From the NCBI GenBank assembly GCA_902836725.1, contig CADFRV010000151.1, positions 1 to 6,168 on the forward strand: 6,168 nucleotides of DNA, read 5' to 3'. Positions 1-6,143 of the stretch are shown piece after piece. The translations under genes and the position numbers were made by a program. The DNA comes from Muribaculaceae bacterium. Its GTDB lineage: Bacteria; Bacteroidota; Bacteroidia; Bacteroidales; Muribaculaceae. Position 1 is the first letter of the stretch. Each line of letters begins with the position of its first letter. A model generated the notes under the pieces. The model did not search any database. It saw only the letters and a list, made by a program, of their open reading frames with translations, and was not told the origin of the DNA.

Positions 1-1586
1 TTGGCGGGAAGATTCTTGGCGAGCTCCTCACCTTCCCAGATGGTGTTGAGCAGGAAGGTGCCGTTGTCGCGCAGACCGCGTGTCACATCATACATGTGCA
101 GGTAAGCCTGTACGTGGCAAGCCACGAAGTTGGGGGTGTTCACCAGATATGTGGAGCGGATAGGCGCGTCGCCGAAACGGAGGTGCGAGCAGGTGAAACC
201 GCCCGACTTCTTGGAGTCGTATGCGAAGTATGCCTGGCAGTACTTGCTGGTGTTGTCGCCGATGATCTTGATGGAGTTCTTGTTGGCACCTACAGTACCG
301 TCGGCGCCGAGACCGAAGAACTTGGCCTCGTATGTGCTCTTGTCGCCGAGAGCCACCTCTTCGGGAAGGGGAAGCGATGTGAATGTCACATCGTCAACGA
401 TACCTACTGTGAAGTGGTCCTTGGGCATGGGGAGGGCGAGGTTCTCATACACGCCGATGATCTGGGCGGGTGTGGTGTCTTTCGACGCCAGACCGTAACG
501 GCCGCCTACGATCAGCGGGGCGTTCTCCTTGCCGTAGAAGCATTCCTTTACATCAAGGTAAAGGGGCTCGCCGTTGGCACCGGGTTCCTTGGTGCGGTCA
601 AGCACTGCGATGCGCTTTGCTGTGGCGGGCACAGCGGCGAGGAAATGCTTGGCGGAGAAGGGGCGGTAGAGGTGCACGGATACCAGACCTACTTTCTCAC
701 CCTTGGCGATAAGCGAGTCGATGGCTTCCTGGGCAGCCTGTGTGACAGAGCCCATGGCGATGATCACACGGTCTGCATCCTCTGCGCCGTAGTAGTTGAA
801 GAGGCCGTATTTGCGGCCGGTGATCTCGGAGATCTTGTTCATATATTCCTCCACAACCTCGGGCACACGGTCGTATGCGGGGTTGCATGCCTCGCGGTGC
901 TGGAAGAAGACGTCGCCGTTCTCAGCCATACCGCGCGATACGGGAGCCTGGGGTGTGAGGCCACGCTGACGGAAACGTGCGAGAGCCTCGCGGTCGAGCA
1001 GCGGAGCGATATCGTCCTGGTCCATAGCCTCGATCTTCTGGATCTCATGCGATGTGCGGAAACCGTCGAAGAAGTTCACGAAGGGGATGGAGGATTTGAT
1101 GGTGGCGAGGTGTGCCACTCCGGCGAGGTCCATAACCTCCTGCACGGAGCCTTCGCAGAGCATGGCGAAGCCTGTCTGGCGCACCGACATAACGTCCTGA
1201 TGGTCTCCGAAGATACTCAGCGCATGCGAAGCGAGCGTACGGGCCGAAACATGGAAAACGCAGGGGAGCTGCTCGCCTGCGATCTTGTACATGTTGGGGA
1301 TCATAAGGAGGAGACCCTGCGAAGCTGTATAGGTTGTGGTGAGGGCACCTGCCTGGAGCGAGCCGTGAACGGCACCTGCGGCACCACCTTCAGACTGCAT
1401 CTCCTGCACGAGCACTGTCTCACCGAAGATATTCTTACGGCCGGCAGCAGCCCATTCGTCAACGTATTCCGCCATGGTTGATGACGGAGTGATGGGGTAA
1501 ATAGCGGCCACTTCGCTGAACATATACGAGATATGTGCAGCAGCCTGGTTACCGTCACACGTCAGGAATTTTTTTACTTTACTCAT
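1..1586 (-). CDS. nifJ: Pyruvate:ferredoxin (flavodoxin) oxidoreductase, N-terminal part (partial)
   Basis: This enzyme oxidatively decarboxylates pyruvate with CoA to acetyl-CoA and CO2 and passes electrons to ferredoxin or flavodoxin. It is a cytoplasmic key step of anaerobic carbon metabolism. The frame stays open for 528 codons from the ATG at 1586 to the left edge. The family is usually about 1,170-1,200 residues, so under half is visible. The protein starts MSKVKKFLTCDGNQAAAHIS. Domain I (about 1-250) carries YPITPSS at 30-36, MQSEGGAAGAVHG at 63-75 with a conserved glutamate, and SARTLASHALSIFGDHQDV at 114-132, where family members bind thiamine pyrophosphate. A transketolase C-terminal-like domain follows (about 258-410), with LYRPF at 306-310 and DRTKEPGANGEPL at 330-342. 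The start of the gamma domain shows FFGLGADGTVGANKNSIKIIG at 423-443. The iron-sulfur and catalytic thiamine domains would lie beyond the edge. The start fits the family N-terminus. There is no Shine-Dalgarno sequence. The identification is firm. Confidence 0.97.
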   Translation of the reverse strand, partial: MSKVKKFLTCDGNQAAAHISYMFSEVAAIYPITPSSTMAEYVDEWAAAGRKNIFGETVLVQEMQSEGGAAGAVHGSLQAGALTTTYTASQGLLLMIPNMYKIAGEQLPCVFHVSARTLASHALSIFGDHQDVMSVRQTGFAMLCEGSVQEVMDLAGVAHLATIKSSIPFVNFFDGFRTSHEIQKIEAMDQDDIAPLLDREALARFRQRGLTPQAPVSRGMAENGDVFFQHREACNPAYDRVPEVVEEYMNKISEITGRKYGLFNYYGAEDADRVIIAMGSVTQAAQEAIDSLIAKGEKVGLVSVHLYRPFSAKHFLAAVPATAKRIAVLDRTKEPGANGEPLYLDVKECFYGKENAPLIVGGRYGLASKDTTPAQIIGVYENLALPMPKDHFTVGIVDDVTFTSLPLPEEVALGDKSTYEAKFFGLGADGTVGANKNSIKIIGDNTSKYCQAYFAYDSKKSGGFTCSHLRFGDAPIRSTYLVNTPNFVACHVQAYLHMYDVTRGLRDNGTFLLNTIWEGEELAKNLPA

Positions 1587-1670
1587 AACTGTAATTACAT
1601 GTATTATGTGTTGTGTAGTTTTTACTTTACGTAAACCCACCTCAGGATTCATACAGACAGCCGCAGACAC

Positions 1671-1680
1671 CGGGGGGGGC
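1671..1680. repeat. G8 homopolymer tract in the nifJ leader
   Basis: Eight consecutive G (1672-1679, flanked by C) lie about 90 bases upstream of the nifJ start codon, on the far side of which no coding sequence is evident. On the nifJ mRNA strand it would be a run of eight C. Homopolymers of this length can slip during replication, but one sequence cannot show variation. Confidence 0.7.
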
Positions 1681-1714
1681 GGAACCGTCTTGTAAGACAA
1701 TCCTTTCTAATGCG

Positions 1715-1722
1715 CGAAGTTA
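1715..1722 (-). promoter_or_regulatory. Candidate -7 box of the nifJ promoter
   Basis: Read on the minus strand this is TAACTTCG, one mismatch from the Bacteroidetes -7 consensus TAnnTTTG, and it is followed by a GCGC sequence. No good TTTG box lies about 20 bases upstream; the nearest is TTTA at a spacing of 16. If used, it would give a nifJ leader of roughly 120 bases carrying the G8 tract. This is a weak call based on the motif alone. Confidence 0.3.
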
Positions 1723-1760
1723 CTCATTTTTTCCGGGTTAAACCGTATGCTGCCTCCACT

Positions 1761-1791
1761 TTTTTAGTAATCTTTGCCAAGATTAACTTTG
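1761..1791 (+). promoter_or_regulatory. Candidate plus-strand Bacteroidetes promoter in the spacer
   Basis: TAACTTTG at 1784-1791 matches the -7 consensus TAnnTTTG at every fixed position. TTTT at 1761-1764, 19 bases upstream, matches three of four positions of the -33 TTTG box. Transcription would begin near 1798-1800 and run into the structured stretch that ends at the hairpin at 2096-2124. No protein gene begins directly downstream, so its product would be an RNA or a leader. In an AT-rich spacer such a match can arise by chance. Confidence 0.4.
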
Positions 1792-1988
1792 AATATACGC
1801 AATACCTGCATAAAACAAATTTCTTTAGCCCTATTTAGGCCGGGGAATACAGTATGGCACAGAAGAACCACAGACGACTGCCCTAAAAGCCTCTTTAAAC
1901 AGAACAACCGCGTGATGCTGCCGGCACAGGCAAAAGAGGCAGATTAACGCAATTTGTGTTTTCTTGGCAAAAGCGCCACAGGACGTCC

Positions 1989-2043
1989 ATACAACATCAG
2001 GACGGATCTGCGGTTGTTTTTCGCGTTGTTTTTGATGTTGTAT
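1989..2043 (+). repeat. Inverted repeat / hairpin, 11-bp perfect stem
   Basis: ATACAACATCA (1989-1999) is perfectly complementary to TGATGTTGTAT (2033-2043). The stem can continue inward through G2000-T2032, G2001-T2031, A2002-T2030, C2003-G2028 (T2029 bulged), G2004-T2027 and G2005-T2026, and through TGCG at 2009-2012 with CGCG at 2022-2025. The G-T pairs are valid wobbles only in plus-strand RNA; the minus strand would have A-C mismatches there. This points to a function as plus-strand RNA. Confidence 0.6.
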
Positions 2044-2093
2044 TGTCGGAATTGCAGCACAAATCAGGCATGATTCGCATGGGATATATACAT

Positions 2094-2124
2094 AAAAAAA
2101 GGGCGTCATCACGACGACCTTTTT
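2094..2124. terminator. Bidirectional intrinsic terminator hairpin
   Basis: CGTC (2104-2107) pairs with GACG (2113-2116) around the loop ATCAC. After one G-A mismatch the stem continues through GG (2101-2102) with CC (2118-2119) and five A-T pairs. On the plus strand it ends in five T; on the minus strand the run of seven A becomes seven T. It could therefore end the phoH-purC-ubiE transcript, about 240 bases beyond the ubiE stop, as well as any plus-strand RNA from the spacer. Confidence 0.7.
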
Positions 2125-2365
2125 CCTTTAAACCTTTATCTTAATCTAATACTATGAAAAACACACATGCAAAGGAAGTCATTTCTCCCGACATACACAA
2201 ACATTCTGCCTTTTATTTAACATATTTTTGCAGTATTTTCCGCTATTTTATCCAAAATTTGGAAAAATCAGCCACTGCATCTGTTAAAGCGGGGAAAGAA
2301 AGAAAAGATGCTTTGTTGTTTTACCACAATTTTCACCGCATAAAACAACACGGCGGCAGACTGCC

Positions 2366-3103
2366 TTACGGTTTATAGGCCGTATAGATGGTGCATGTGC
2401 CGAAGGTCAACGGACGGAGGGAGGCTTTTTCAAGACCAGCCTCCTCCATGATCCCGAGCATCCGCTTCCCCTGCGGCATCGCCGCGATGGAGGCGGGGAG
2501 ATATGAATAGGCCGAGGTGTCGCTGCTGACAAGACGTCCCACGGCCGGAATTACAGTGCCGGAATAGAAGCGGTAAAGCGGATTCACCAGCCGCCCCTGC
2601 GGCACCGACAATTCTATCACGCAAAGCATGCCGCCGGAACGGAGCACCCGCGCCATCTCCCGGTAGCCTTGCGCCAGATTCTCGAAATTACGCACCCCGT
2701 AGGCCACAGTCACGCAGTCGAAACTTGCATCGTCGAAAGGGAGAGCCAGACAGTCGGCCTTGAGCATGTCTATGCGGTGCGACAGCCCGGCTTTCCTTAC
2801 TTTTTCGCGCCCTATGGCAAGCATCTGCTCCGAGAGGTCTATGCCGGTGACATGCACCTGCGGCATAACGCCGGCAAGTTTTATGGCAAGATCGCCGGTA
2901 CCGGTGGCCACATCGAGCAGTTTCGCGGGGGCACATTTCCTTACCATCGCCACCGCCTTGGCACGCCATATCTTGTCGATGCCGAATGTCATCGCACGGT
3001 TCATAAAATCATACGCCGGAGCGATGGAGTCAAACATTTCCTCCACCTGCTCGGTCTTCGGGCGGGTGGCATCGTATGGTTTTATATTTTCCGGTGTGGG
3101 CAT
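2366..3103 (-). CDS. ubiE: Demethylmenaquinone methyltransferase (UbiE/MenG family)
   Basis: This SAM-dependent enzyme C-methylates demethylmenaquinol to menaquinol, the last step of menaquinone synthesis. In proteobacteria the homologue also acts on ubiquinone precursors; in an anaerobic Bacteroidales only the menaquinone role (MenG) is expected. The 245 residues match the usual family length. Visible signatures are VEEMFDSIAPAYDFMNRAMT at 20-39, the SAM-binding motif LLDVATGTGDLA at 62-73, GIDLSEQML at 87-95, the family stretch DCVTVAYGVRNFEN at 129-142, and YSYLPASIAAMP at 199-210 near the C-terminus. It ends TIYTAYKP. It starts 27 bases after the purC stop on the same strand, so co-transcription is likely. 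There is no Shine-Dalgarno sequence, as is usual in this phylum. The fold and family are certain; the exact quinone substrate is inferred. Confidence 0.95.
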   Translation of the reverse strand: MPTPENIKPYDATRPKTEQVEEMFDSIAPAYDFMNRAMTFGIDKIWRAKAVAMVRKCAPAKLLDVATGTGDLAIKLAGVMPQVHVTGIDLSEQMLAIGREKVRKAGLSHRIDMLKADCLALPFDDASFDCVTVAYGVRNFENLAQGYREMARVLRSGGMLCVIELSVPQGRLVNPLYRFYSGTVIPAVGRLVSSDTSAYSYLPASIAAMPQGKRMLGIMEEAGLEKASLRPLTFGTCTIYTAYKP

Positions 3104-3130
3104 TATGCGGTGTGTGAGGGTAGTGTAGTA

Positions 3131-4081
3131 TCAGTTTTTGAGGGTCTCGAGGCAGGAGAGCACATTCTGCGCGATGCGCTCGGCGAGGTTCTCCTCGGGA
3201 GCTTTCTCAAACTTGCATCCTGTGATGTGCTCGTACAGCTCGATATAGCGTTCCGAAACCTCGTTGCAGAACTCGGGAGTCATTTCAGGCACCTGCTGAC
3301 CCTCCTTGCCCATGAAGCCGTGGTCGATAAGCCACTGGCGCACGAACTCCTTCGAGAGCTGACGCTGGGACTCACCTTTCTCGAAGCGCTCCTCGTAGCC
3401 GTCGGCATAGAAGTAACGGCTCGAGTCGGGGGTGTGGATCTCGTCGATGAGAATCACCTTGCCGTCGCGTTTGCCGAACTCATATTTAGTATCCACCAGG
3501 ATCAGCCCCTTTTCGGCAGCCATGGCGGTACCGCGTGCGAAGAGCGCGCGTGTATATTCCTCCATCTTAGTGTAATCCTCTTCGCTGACAAGCCCCTGGG
3601 CGATGATCTCCTCACGGGAGATGTTCTCGTCATGTCCCTCGGCAGCTTTGGTGGTGGGGGTGATGATCGGCTCGGGGAAACGCTCGTTCTCACGCATGCC
3701 GTCGGGGAGTTTCACTCCGCAGAGCACACGGTTGCCGGCGGCATATTCGCGCCATGCGCTGCCTGTGAGATAGCCGCGGATGATCATTTCCACAGGGAAG
3801 CCCTCGCAGCGGTATCCCACGGTGACCATGGGATCGGGGGTGGCAAGGCGCCAGTTGGGCACGATGTCAGCTGTAGCTTCCAGAAACTTGGAAGCTATCT
3901 GGTTGAGAACCTGCCCCTTGTAAGGGATACCCTCGGGTAAGATAACGTCGAATGCCGAAATGCGGTCTGTGGCCACCATCACGAGGAGGTCGTCCCCGAT
4001 GGAATATACGTCACGCACTTTGCCATGATACACAGCTGTCTGGCCGGGAAAACTGTAATCGGTCTTCAGTAAGGTTGCCAT
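3131..4081 (-). CDS. purC: Phosphoribosylaminoimidazole-succinocarboxamide (SAICAR) synthase
   Basis: PurC joins CAIR and aspartate using ATP to form SAICAR in de novo purine synthesis in the cytoplasm. The 316-residue protein is of the long type (about 300-320 residues) rather than the short form of about 240 seen in E. coli. Motifs in order are GKVRDVY (20-26) in the ATP-binding lobe, ATDRISAFDV (37-46), EMIIRGYLTGSAW (98-110), TPTTKAAEGHDENIS (141-155) typical of the long type, LVDTKYEFG (195-203), and IDEIHTPDSSRYF (212-224) with metal- and substrate-binding acidic residues. It appears intact. The start fits the family N-terminus (MATLLKTDYSFPGQTAVYHG). It lies between phoH (71 bases upstream) and ubiE (27 bases downstream). 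I saw no purine riboswitch and no convincing separate promoter in the 71-base gap, so transcription from phoH is the simplest reading. Confidence 0.97.
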   Translation of the reverse strand: MATLLKTDYSFPGQTAVYHGKVRDVYSIGDDLLVMVATDRISAFDVILPEGIPYKGQVLNQIASKFLEATADIVPNWRLATPDPMVTVGYRCEGFPVEMIIRGYLTGSAWREYAAGNRVLCGVKLPDGMRENERFPEPIITPTTKAAEGHDENISREEIIAQGLVSEEDYTKMEEYTRALFARGTAMAAEKGLILVDTKYEFGKRDGKVILIDEIHTPDSSRYFYADGYEERFEKGESQRQLSKEFVRQWLIDHGFMGKEGQQVPEMTPEFCNEVSERYIELYEHITGCKFEKAPEENLAERIAQNVLSCLETLKN

Positions 4082-4152
4082 TGAAGAATAATTAGTGATA
4101 TGGAAATTATGGTTTTGAGTAGTTGCTTGGAAATTGGAGGACCGGGCGGCCG

Positions 4153-5157
4153 CTAACCCTCCTGCGCGGGTGCCTCCCCCTCCTCTTCGGCGGCGCGGGA
4201 GGCCTCGATGAGCTTCTGCTGCTCGTCGAAGGCCTGGTATGCCTCCACGATACGCTGCACAAGCTGATGGCGCACGATATCTTTCTTGCCGAACTCCACT
4301 TTGCCTATCCCCTGTATGCCGTCGAGGATGCGCAGCGCCTGGATAAGGCCCGAGTTCACCGAACGCGGGAGGTCGATCTGGGTGGCGTCGCCGGTGATGA
4401 TCATCTTGGCGTTCACACCGAGGCGGGTGAGGAACATCTTTATCTGGTGGGTGGTGGTGTTCTGCGCCTCGTCGAGCACAATCACGGCGTCGTTGAGCGT
4501 GCGGCCGCGCATGAAGGCGAGCGGGGCGATCTGGATCACCTTGGTCTCCATGTACTCCTTGAGCTTCACTGCGGGGATCATATCCTCCAGGGCATCGTAA
4601 AGGGGCTGCAGATATGGGTCGATCTTGTCCTTCATGTCGCCGGGGAGGAATCCGAGCTTCTCCCCCGCCTCCACCGCCGGGCGCGAAAGTATGATTTTCT
4701 TCACCTCGCGGTTCTTGAGCGCCCTCACGGCGAGGGCTATCGCCACATAGGTCTTGCCCGTTCCGGCGGGACCGAGCGCGAAAGTCAGGTCGTTCTTCCT
4801 GAACGCCTCCACGAGCTTGAACTGGTTGGGAGTGCGCGCCGAGATCGGCTTGCCGTTCACCCCATATATGATGACACCTCCGTCGGAAGCGCCTGCCGCG
4901 GGCTTGTTCCCCTTGATGATATCCAGAATCACATCCTCGGTGAGCTTGTTGTATTTGGCGCAGTAAGCCTCAAGCTCCTTGATTTTCTTTTCAAATTCCG
5001 ACGTCTCGGCATCATCCCCCATCACCTTTATCACTGATCCCCGTGCTGCCATGCGCAGTTTCGGAAAAAGGTTACGTATCAGGTGCATGTTGGCATTGTT
5101 CACGCCATAGAAACTGACCGGGTCGGCGCTGTCTATTATAACGATTCTTTCAATCAT
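4153..5157 (-). CDS. phoH: PhoH family P-loop ATPase
   Basis: PhoH-type proteins are cytoplasmic NTPases related to superfamily 1 helicase cores and are linked to RNA processing or decay in several bacteria; the precise role is unsettled. I chose the ATG at 5157, giving 334 residues beginning MIERIVIIDS, because this is where family similarity starts. The frame is open upstream to an ATG at 5328, but those 57 extra residues show no family character and would cover the promoter. After an N-terminal region (1-110) come QFKLVEAF (112-119), Walker A GPAGTGKT (129-136), the PhoH stretch SRPAVEAGEKLGFLPGD (158-174), Walker B VIVLDE (225-230) followed by AQNTT, GDATQIDLP (256-264), and DIVRH (293-297). 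The C-terminus is acidic and low in complexity (RAAEEEGEAPAQEG). It appears to be the first gene of the minus-strand cluster with purC and ubiE. Confidence 0.95.
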   Translation of the reverse strand: MIERIVIIDSADPVSFYGVNNANMHLIRNLFPKLRMAARGSVIKVMGDDAETSEFEKKIKELEAYCAKYNKLTEDVILDIIKGNKPAAGASDGGVIIYGVNGKPISARTPNQFKLVEAFRKNDLTFALGPAGTGKTYVAIALAVRALKNREVKKIILSRPAVEAGEKLGFLPGDMKDKIDPYLQPLYDALEDMIPAVKLKEYMETKVIQIAPLAFMRGRTLNDAVIVLDEAQNTTTHQIKMFLTRLGVNAKMIITGDATQIDLPRSVNSGLIQALRILDGIQGIGKVEFGKKDIVRHQLVQRIVEAYQAFDEQQKLIEASRAAEEEGEAPAQEG

Positions 5158-5178
5158 CTGCTGTCTGGAAATACGTTG

Positions 5179-5186
5179 CAAAGATA
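5179..5186 (-). promoter_or_regulatory. Candidate -7 box of the phoH-purC-ubiE promoter
   Basis: On the minus strand this reads TATCTTTG, matching every fixed position of the Bacteroidetes -7 consensus TAnnTTTG. It lies 21 bases upstream of the chosen phoH start, so the leader would be only about 10-15 bases. I see no clear TTTG box about 20 bases further upstream. It supports the start at 5157 over the longer frame, which would run through this site. Confidence 0.5.
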
Positions 5187-5331
5187 CTAATTTATTTTTT
5201 AACAGTATAACACATAAGCGCCATAAAAGGTTAACCGGAACAAACGGCTCCTTCTCCCCTCCCCCCGGCAACCACTCACCCACCCGCCATACGCCCATAC
5301 ATATAAACCAGGATAAATTTATCAACAAACA

Positions 5332-5363
5332 TTTGCATTTATTTAAAAGAACAATTATTTTTG
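5332..5363 (+). promoter_or_regulatory. Bacteroidetes-type promoter of the lipoprotein gene
   Basis: TTTG at 5332-5335 and TATTTTTG at 5356-5363 are separated by 20 bases. They match the Bacteroidetes housekeeping promoter (TTTG, 19-21 bp, TAnnTTTG) at every fixed position. Transcription would start near 5370, giving an AT-rich leader of about 28 bases with no Shine-Dalgarno sequence before the ATG at 5398. This is the clearest promoter in the window. Confidence 0.75.
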
Positions 5364-5397
5364 CGAATAATAGTCTAATATCACATTAGATAGAATT

Positions 5398-6063
5398 ATG
5401 AAACAAATTATATCATATTTCGCAATGATCTGCATGTTGGCGCTTGCTGCCTCTGTGACAACAAGCTGCGACAGCAAGGAGGATGAACCGGCTGCGCCTC
5501 CTGAAATTATAGAAGGAATTCCTGTAGACTACACAGATTGCGTGTTCGAGGGGCGCGATTTACTTCTTGAAATCCCGGCATCACCACACCGGCTTTACAC
5601 AAGGCATTACAACAGCTTGACTGTGGATGTGGAGTTCTATTGGGCTACGTGTGAAGACCTTTTCGCTGACAATTTCAACCCGGATGTCGTATCCAGAACC
5701 GAGAACCGCTTCCATGAAGAGGCCATACGGGTAACCCCGCACCATCAGGTGGAGCTATATCATCCCGGCGACGTGCTTGCTTCGTGGGTATACGATACAA
5801 ACCCCGACATTTTTTCCGGTCTTGAAAAATCAGGAGTACGCTTTATAGATAATCCATACGAAGACGGAACATACATAGAACCGGGGCATGGAGATTGGAT
5901 AATTCTCGGTATAGACCGAATTTCCCGTACCTTGTATTTCCGCGCGTATGAAAACACTATCGGCAAGGACCGCATAATGTGTTTCTGCTTCTATGCACCG
6001 AAATCAACATGGGGCACTGAATTCGTGAATAATGTCATAAAAGTCGTTCAGAAAGGAGAATAA
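5398..6063 (+). CDS. Predicted lipoprotein of unknown function
   Basis: I do not recognise the family. The 221-residue protein begins with a lipoprotein signal: Lys2, a hydrophobic stretch at about 4-20, then TTSC with the candidate lipidated cysteine at 24. The lipobox is loose (Thr at -3), which is tolerated in Bacteroidetes. The residues after the cysteine (DSKEDE) are acidic, like the export signal that places Bacteroidetes lipoproteins on the cell surface, so surface exposure is plausible but inferred. A proline-rich linker (31-42) leads to a mature domain rich in aromatic and acidic residues, without transmembrane segments. Other cysteines are at 48, 85, 195 and 197, including a CFC pair near the C-terminus. 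No catalytic motif stands out. Its own strong promoter, divergent from phoH, and terminator-like hairpins downstream suggest a single-gene unit. Base composition is visibly less GC-rich than in the neighbouring housekeeping genes, which may mean recent acquisition or weak expression. Confidence 0.85.
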   Translation: MKQIISYFAMICMLALAASVTTSCDSKEDEPAAPPEIIEGIPVDYTDCVFEGRDLLLEIPASPHRLYTRHYNSLTVDVEFYWATCEDLFADNFNPDVVSRTENRFHEEAIRVTPHHQVELYHPGDVLASWVYDTNPDIFSGLEKSGVRFIDNPYEDGTYIEPGHGDWIILGIDRISRTLYFRAYENTIGKDRIMCFCFYAPKSTWGTEFVNNVIKVVQKGE

Positions 6064-6089
6064 CCCCATCTGAAACCAATAGAAATATC

Positions 6090-6135
6090 TGCGGTCGTGG
6101 CATAGGTATCATCAGATACCTGCGTCACGACCGCA
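6090..6135 (+). repeat. Long near-perfect hairpin downstream of the lipoprotein gene
   Basis: Arms of 21 bases enclose the loop ATCA (6111-6114). TGCGGTCGTG (6090-6099) pairs with CACGACCGCA (6126-6135), and GGTATC (6105-6110) pairs with GATACC (6115-6120). Between them are one A-T pair, one C-G pair, two G-T wobbles (6103/6122 and 6100/6125) and one A-C mismatch (6102/6123). No T run follows, so it is not a standard intrinsic terminator. It could stabilise the 3' end of the mRNA or be a dispersed repeat. Confidence 0.8.
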
Positions 6136-6143
6136 CCGTTTGC

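Larger units (their letters stand above)
1799..2124 (+). ncRNA. Candidate structured small RNA or riboregulatory leader, unidentified
   Basis: The boundaries are inferred from the promoter-like box at 1784-1791 and the terminator hairpin at 2096-2124. Inverted repeats lie between them. Segment 1811-1821 pairs with 1951-1962 (one bulge) and would enclose GCCTCTTT at 1889-1896 pairing with AAAGAGGC at 1933-1940. ATACAACATCA at 1989-1999 pairs with TGATGTTGTAT at 2033-2043 (11 bp). AATCA at 2062-2066 pairs with TGATT at 2071-2075. The layout of a Bacteroidetes promoter, a structured body and an intrinsic terminator resembles known Bacteroidales non-coding RNAs such as the Bacteroidales-1 motif, but I cannot match a conserved sequence, and the L20 gene often near that motif is absent. 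It could instead be the attenuator leader of a downstream small ORF. The exact ends are uncertain. Confidence 0.35.
1587..2365. other. Long intergenic region between nifJ and ubiE
   Basis: This 779-base spacer lies between the nifJ start and the ubiE stop. No reading frame on either strand has a recognisable protein family. The part next to nifJ (1587-1722) looks like its leader and promoter. The middle (1784-2124) combines a Bacteroidetes-type promoter box, several RNA-like inverted repeats and a terminator hairpin, all consistent with a plus-strand transcript. The part next to ubiE (2125-2365) is AT-rich and holds only a weak 74-codon ORF candidate at 2154-2378. I found no tRNA or rRNA, and none of the tmRNA, RNase P RNA or SRP RNA sequence hallmarks I know. 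Confidence 0.8.

Noticed and set aside
96..1481. Long plus-strand open frame (461 codons)
   Set aside because: It lies antisense to nifJ, whose domain motifs are unmistakable; the frame is a by-product of GC-rich codon use.
1831..2112. Minus-strand 93-codon ORF in the spacer
   Set aside because: It starts inside the terminator hairpin, has no family resemblance and runs through the inverted repeats.
1956..2144. Plus-strand 62-codon ORF in the spacer
   Set aside because: It passes straight through the hairpins and terminator and shows no coding character.
2223..2230. TATTTTTG, a match to the -7 box on the plus strand
   Set aside because: No TTTG box lies 19-21 bases upstream, no gene starts downstream, and the region is AT-rich enough for chance matches.
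2247..2267. Imperfect palindrome around TCCAAAATTTGGA
   Set aside because: It is AT-rich with a one-base centre, too tight for an RNA loop without opening pairs, and there is no sign of function.
2669..3940. Plus-strand open frame of 423 codons
   Set aside because: It is antisense to ubiE and purC, both firmly identified, and its translation has no recognisable family.
4146..4153. GCGGCCGC (NotI recognition sequence) at the end of phoH, considered as a cloning scar
   Set aside because: It continues naturally into the phoH stop codon in GC-rich DNA; no vector-like sequence is nearby.
4123..5037. Plus-strand open frame of 304 codons
   Set aside because: It is antisense to phoH, and its leucine- and histidine-rich translation is typical of a shadow frame.
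5238..5290. Pyrimidine-rich stretch with a run of C in the phoH-lipoprotein spacer
   Set aside because: No repeat unit, hairpin or coding signal was seen; compositional bias alone is not enough for a feature.
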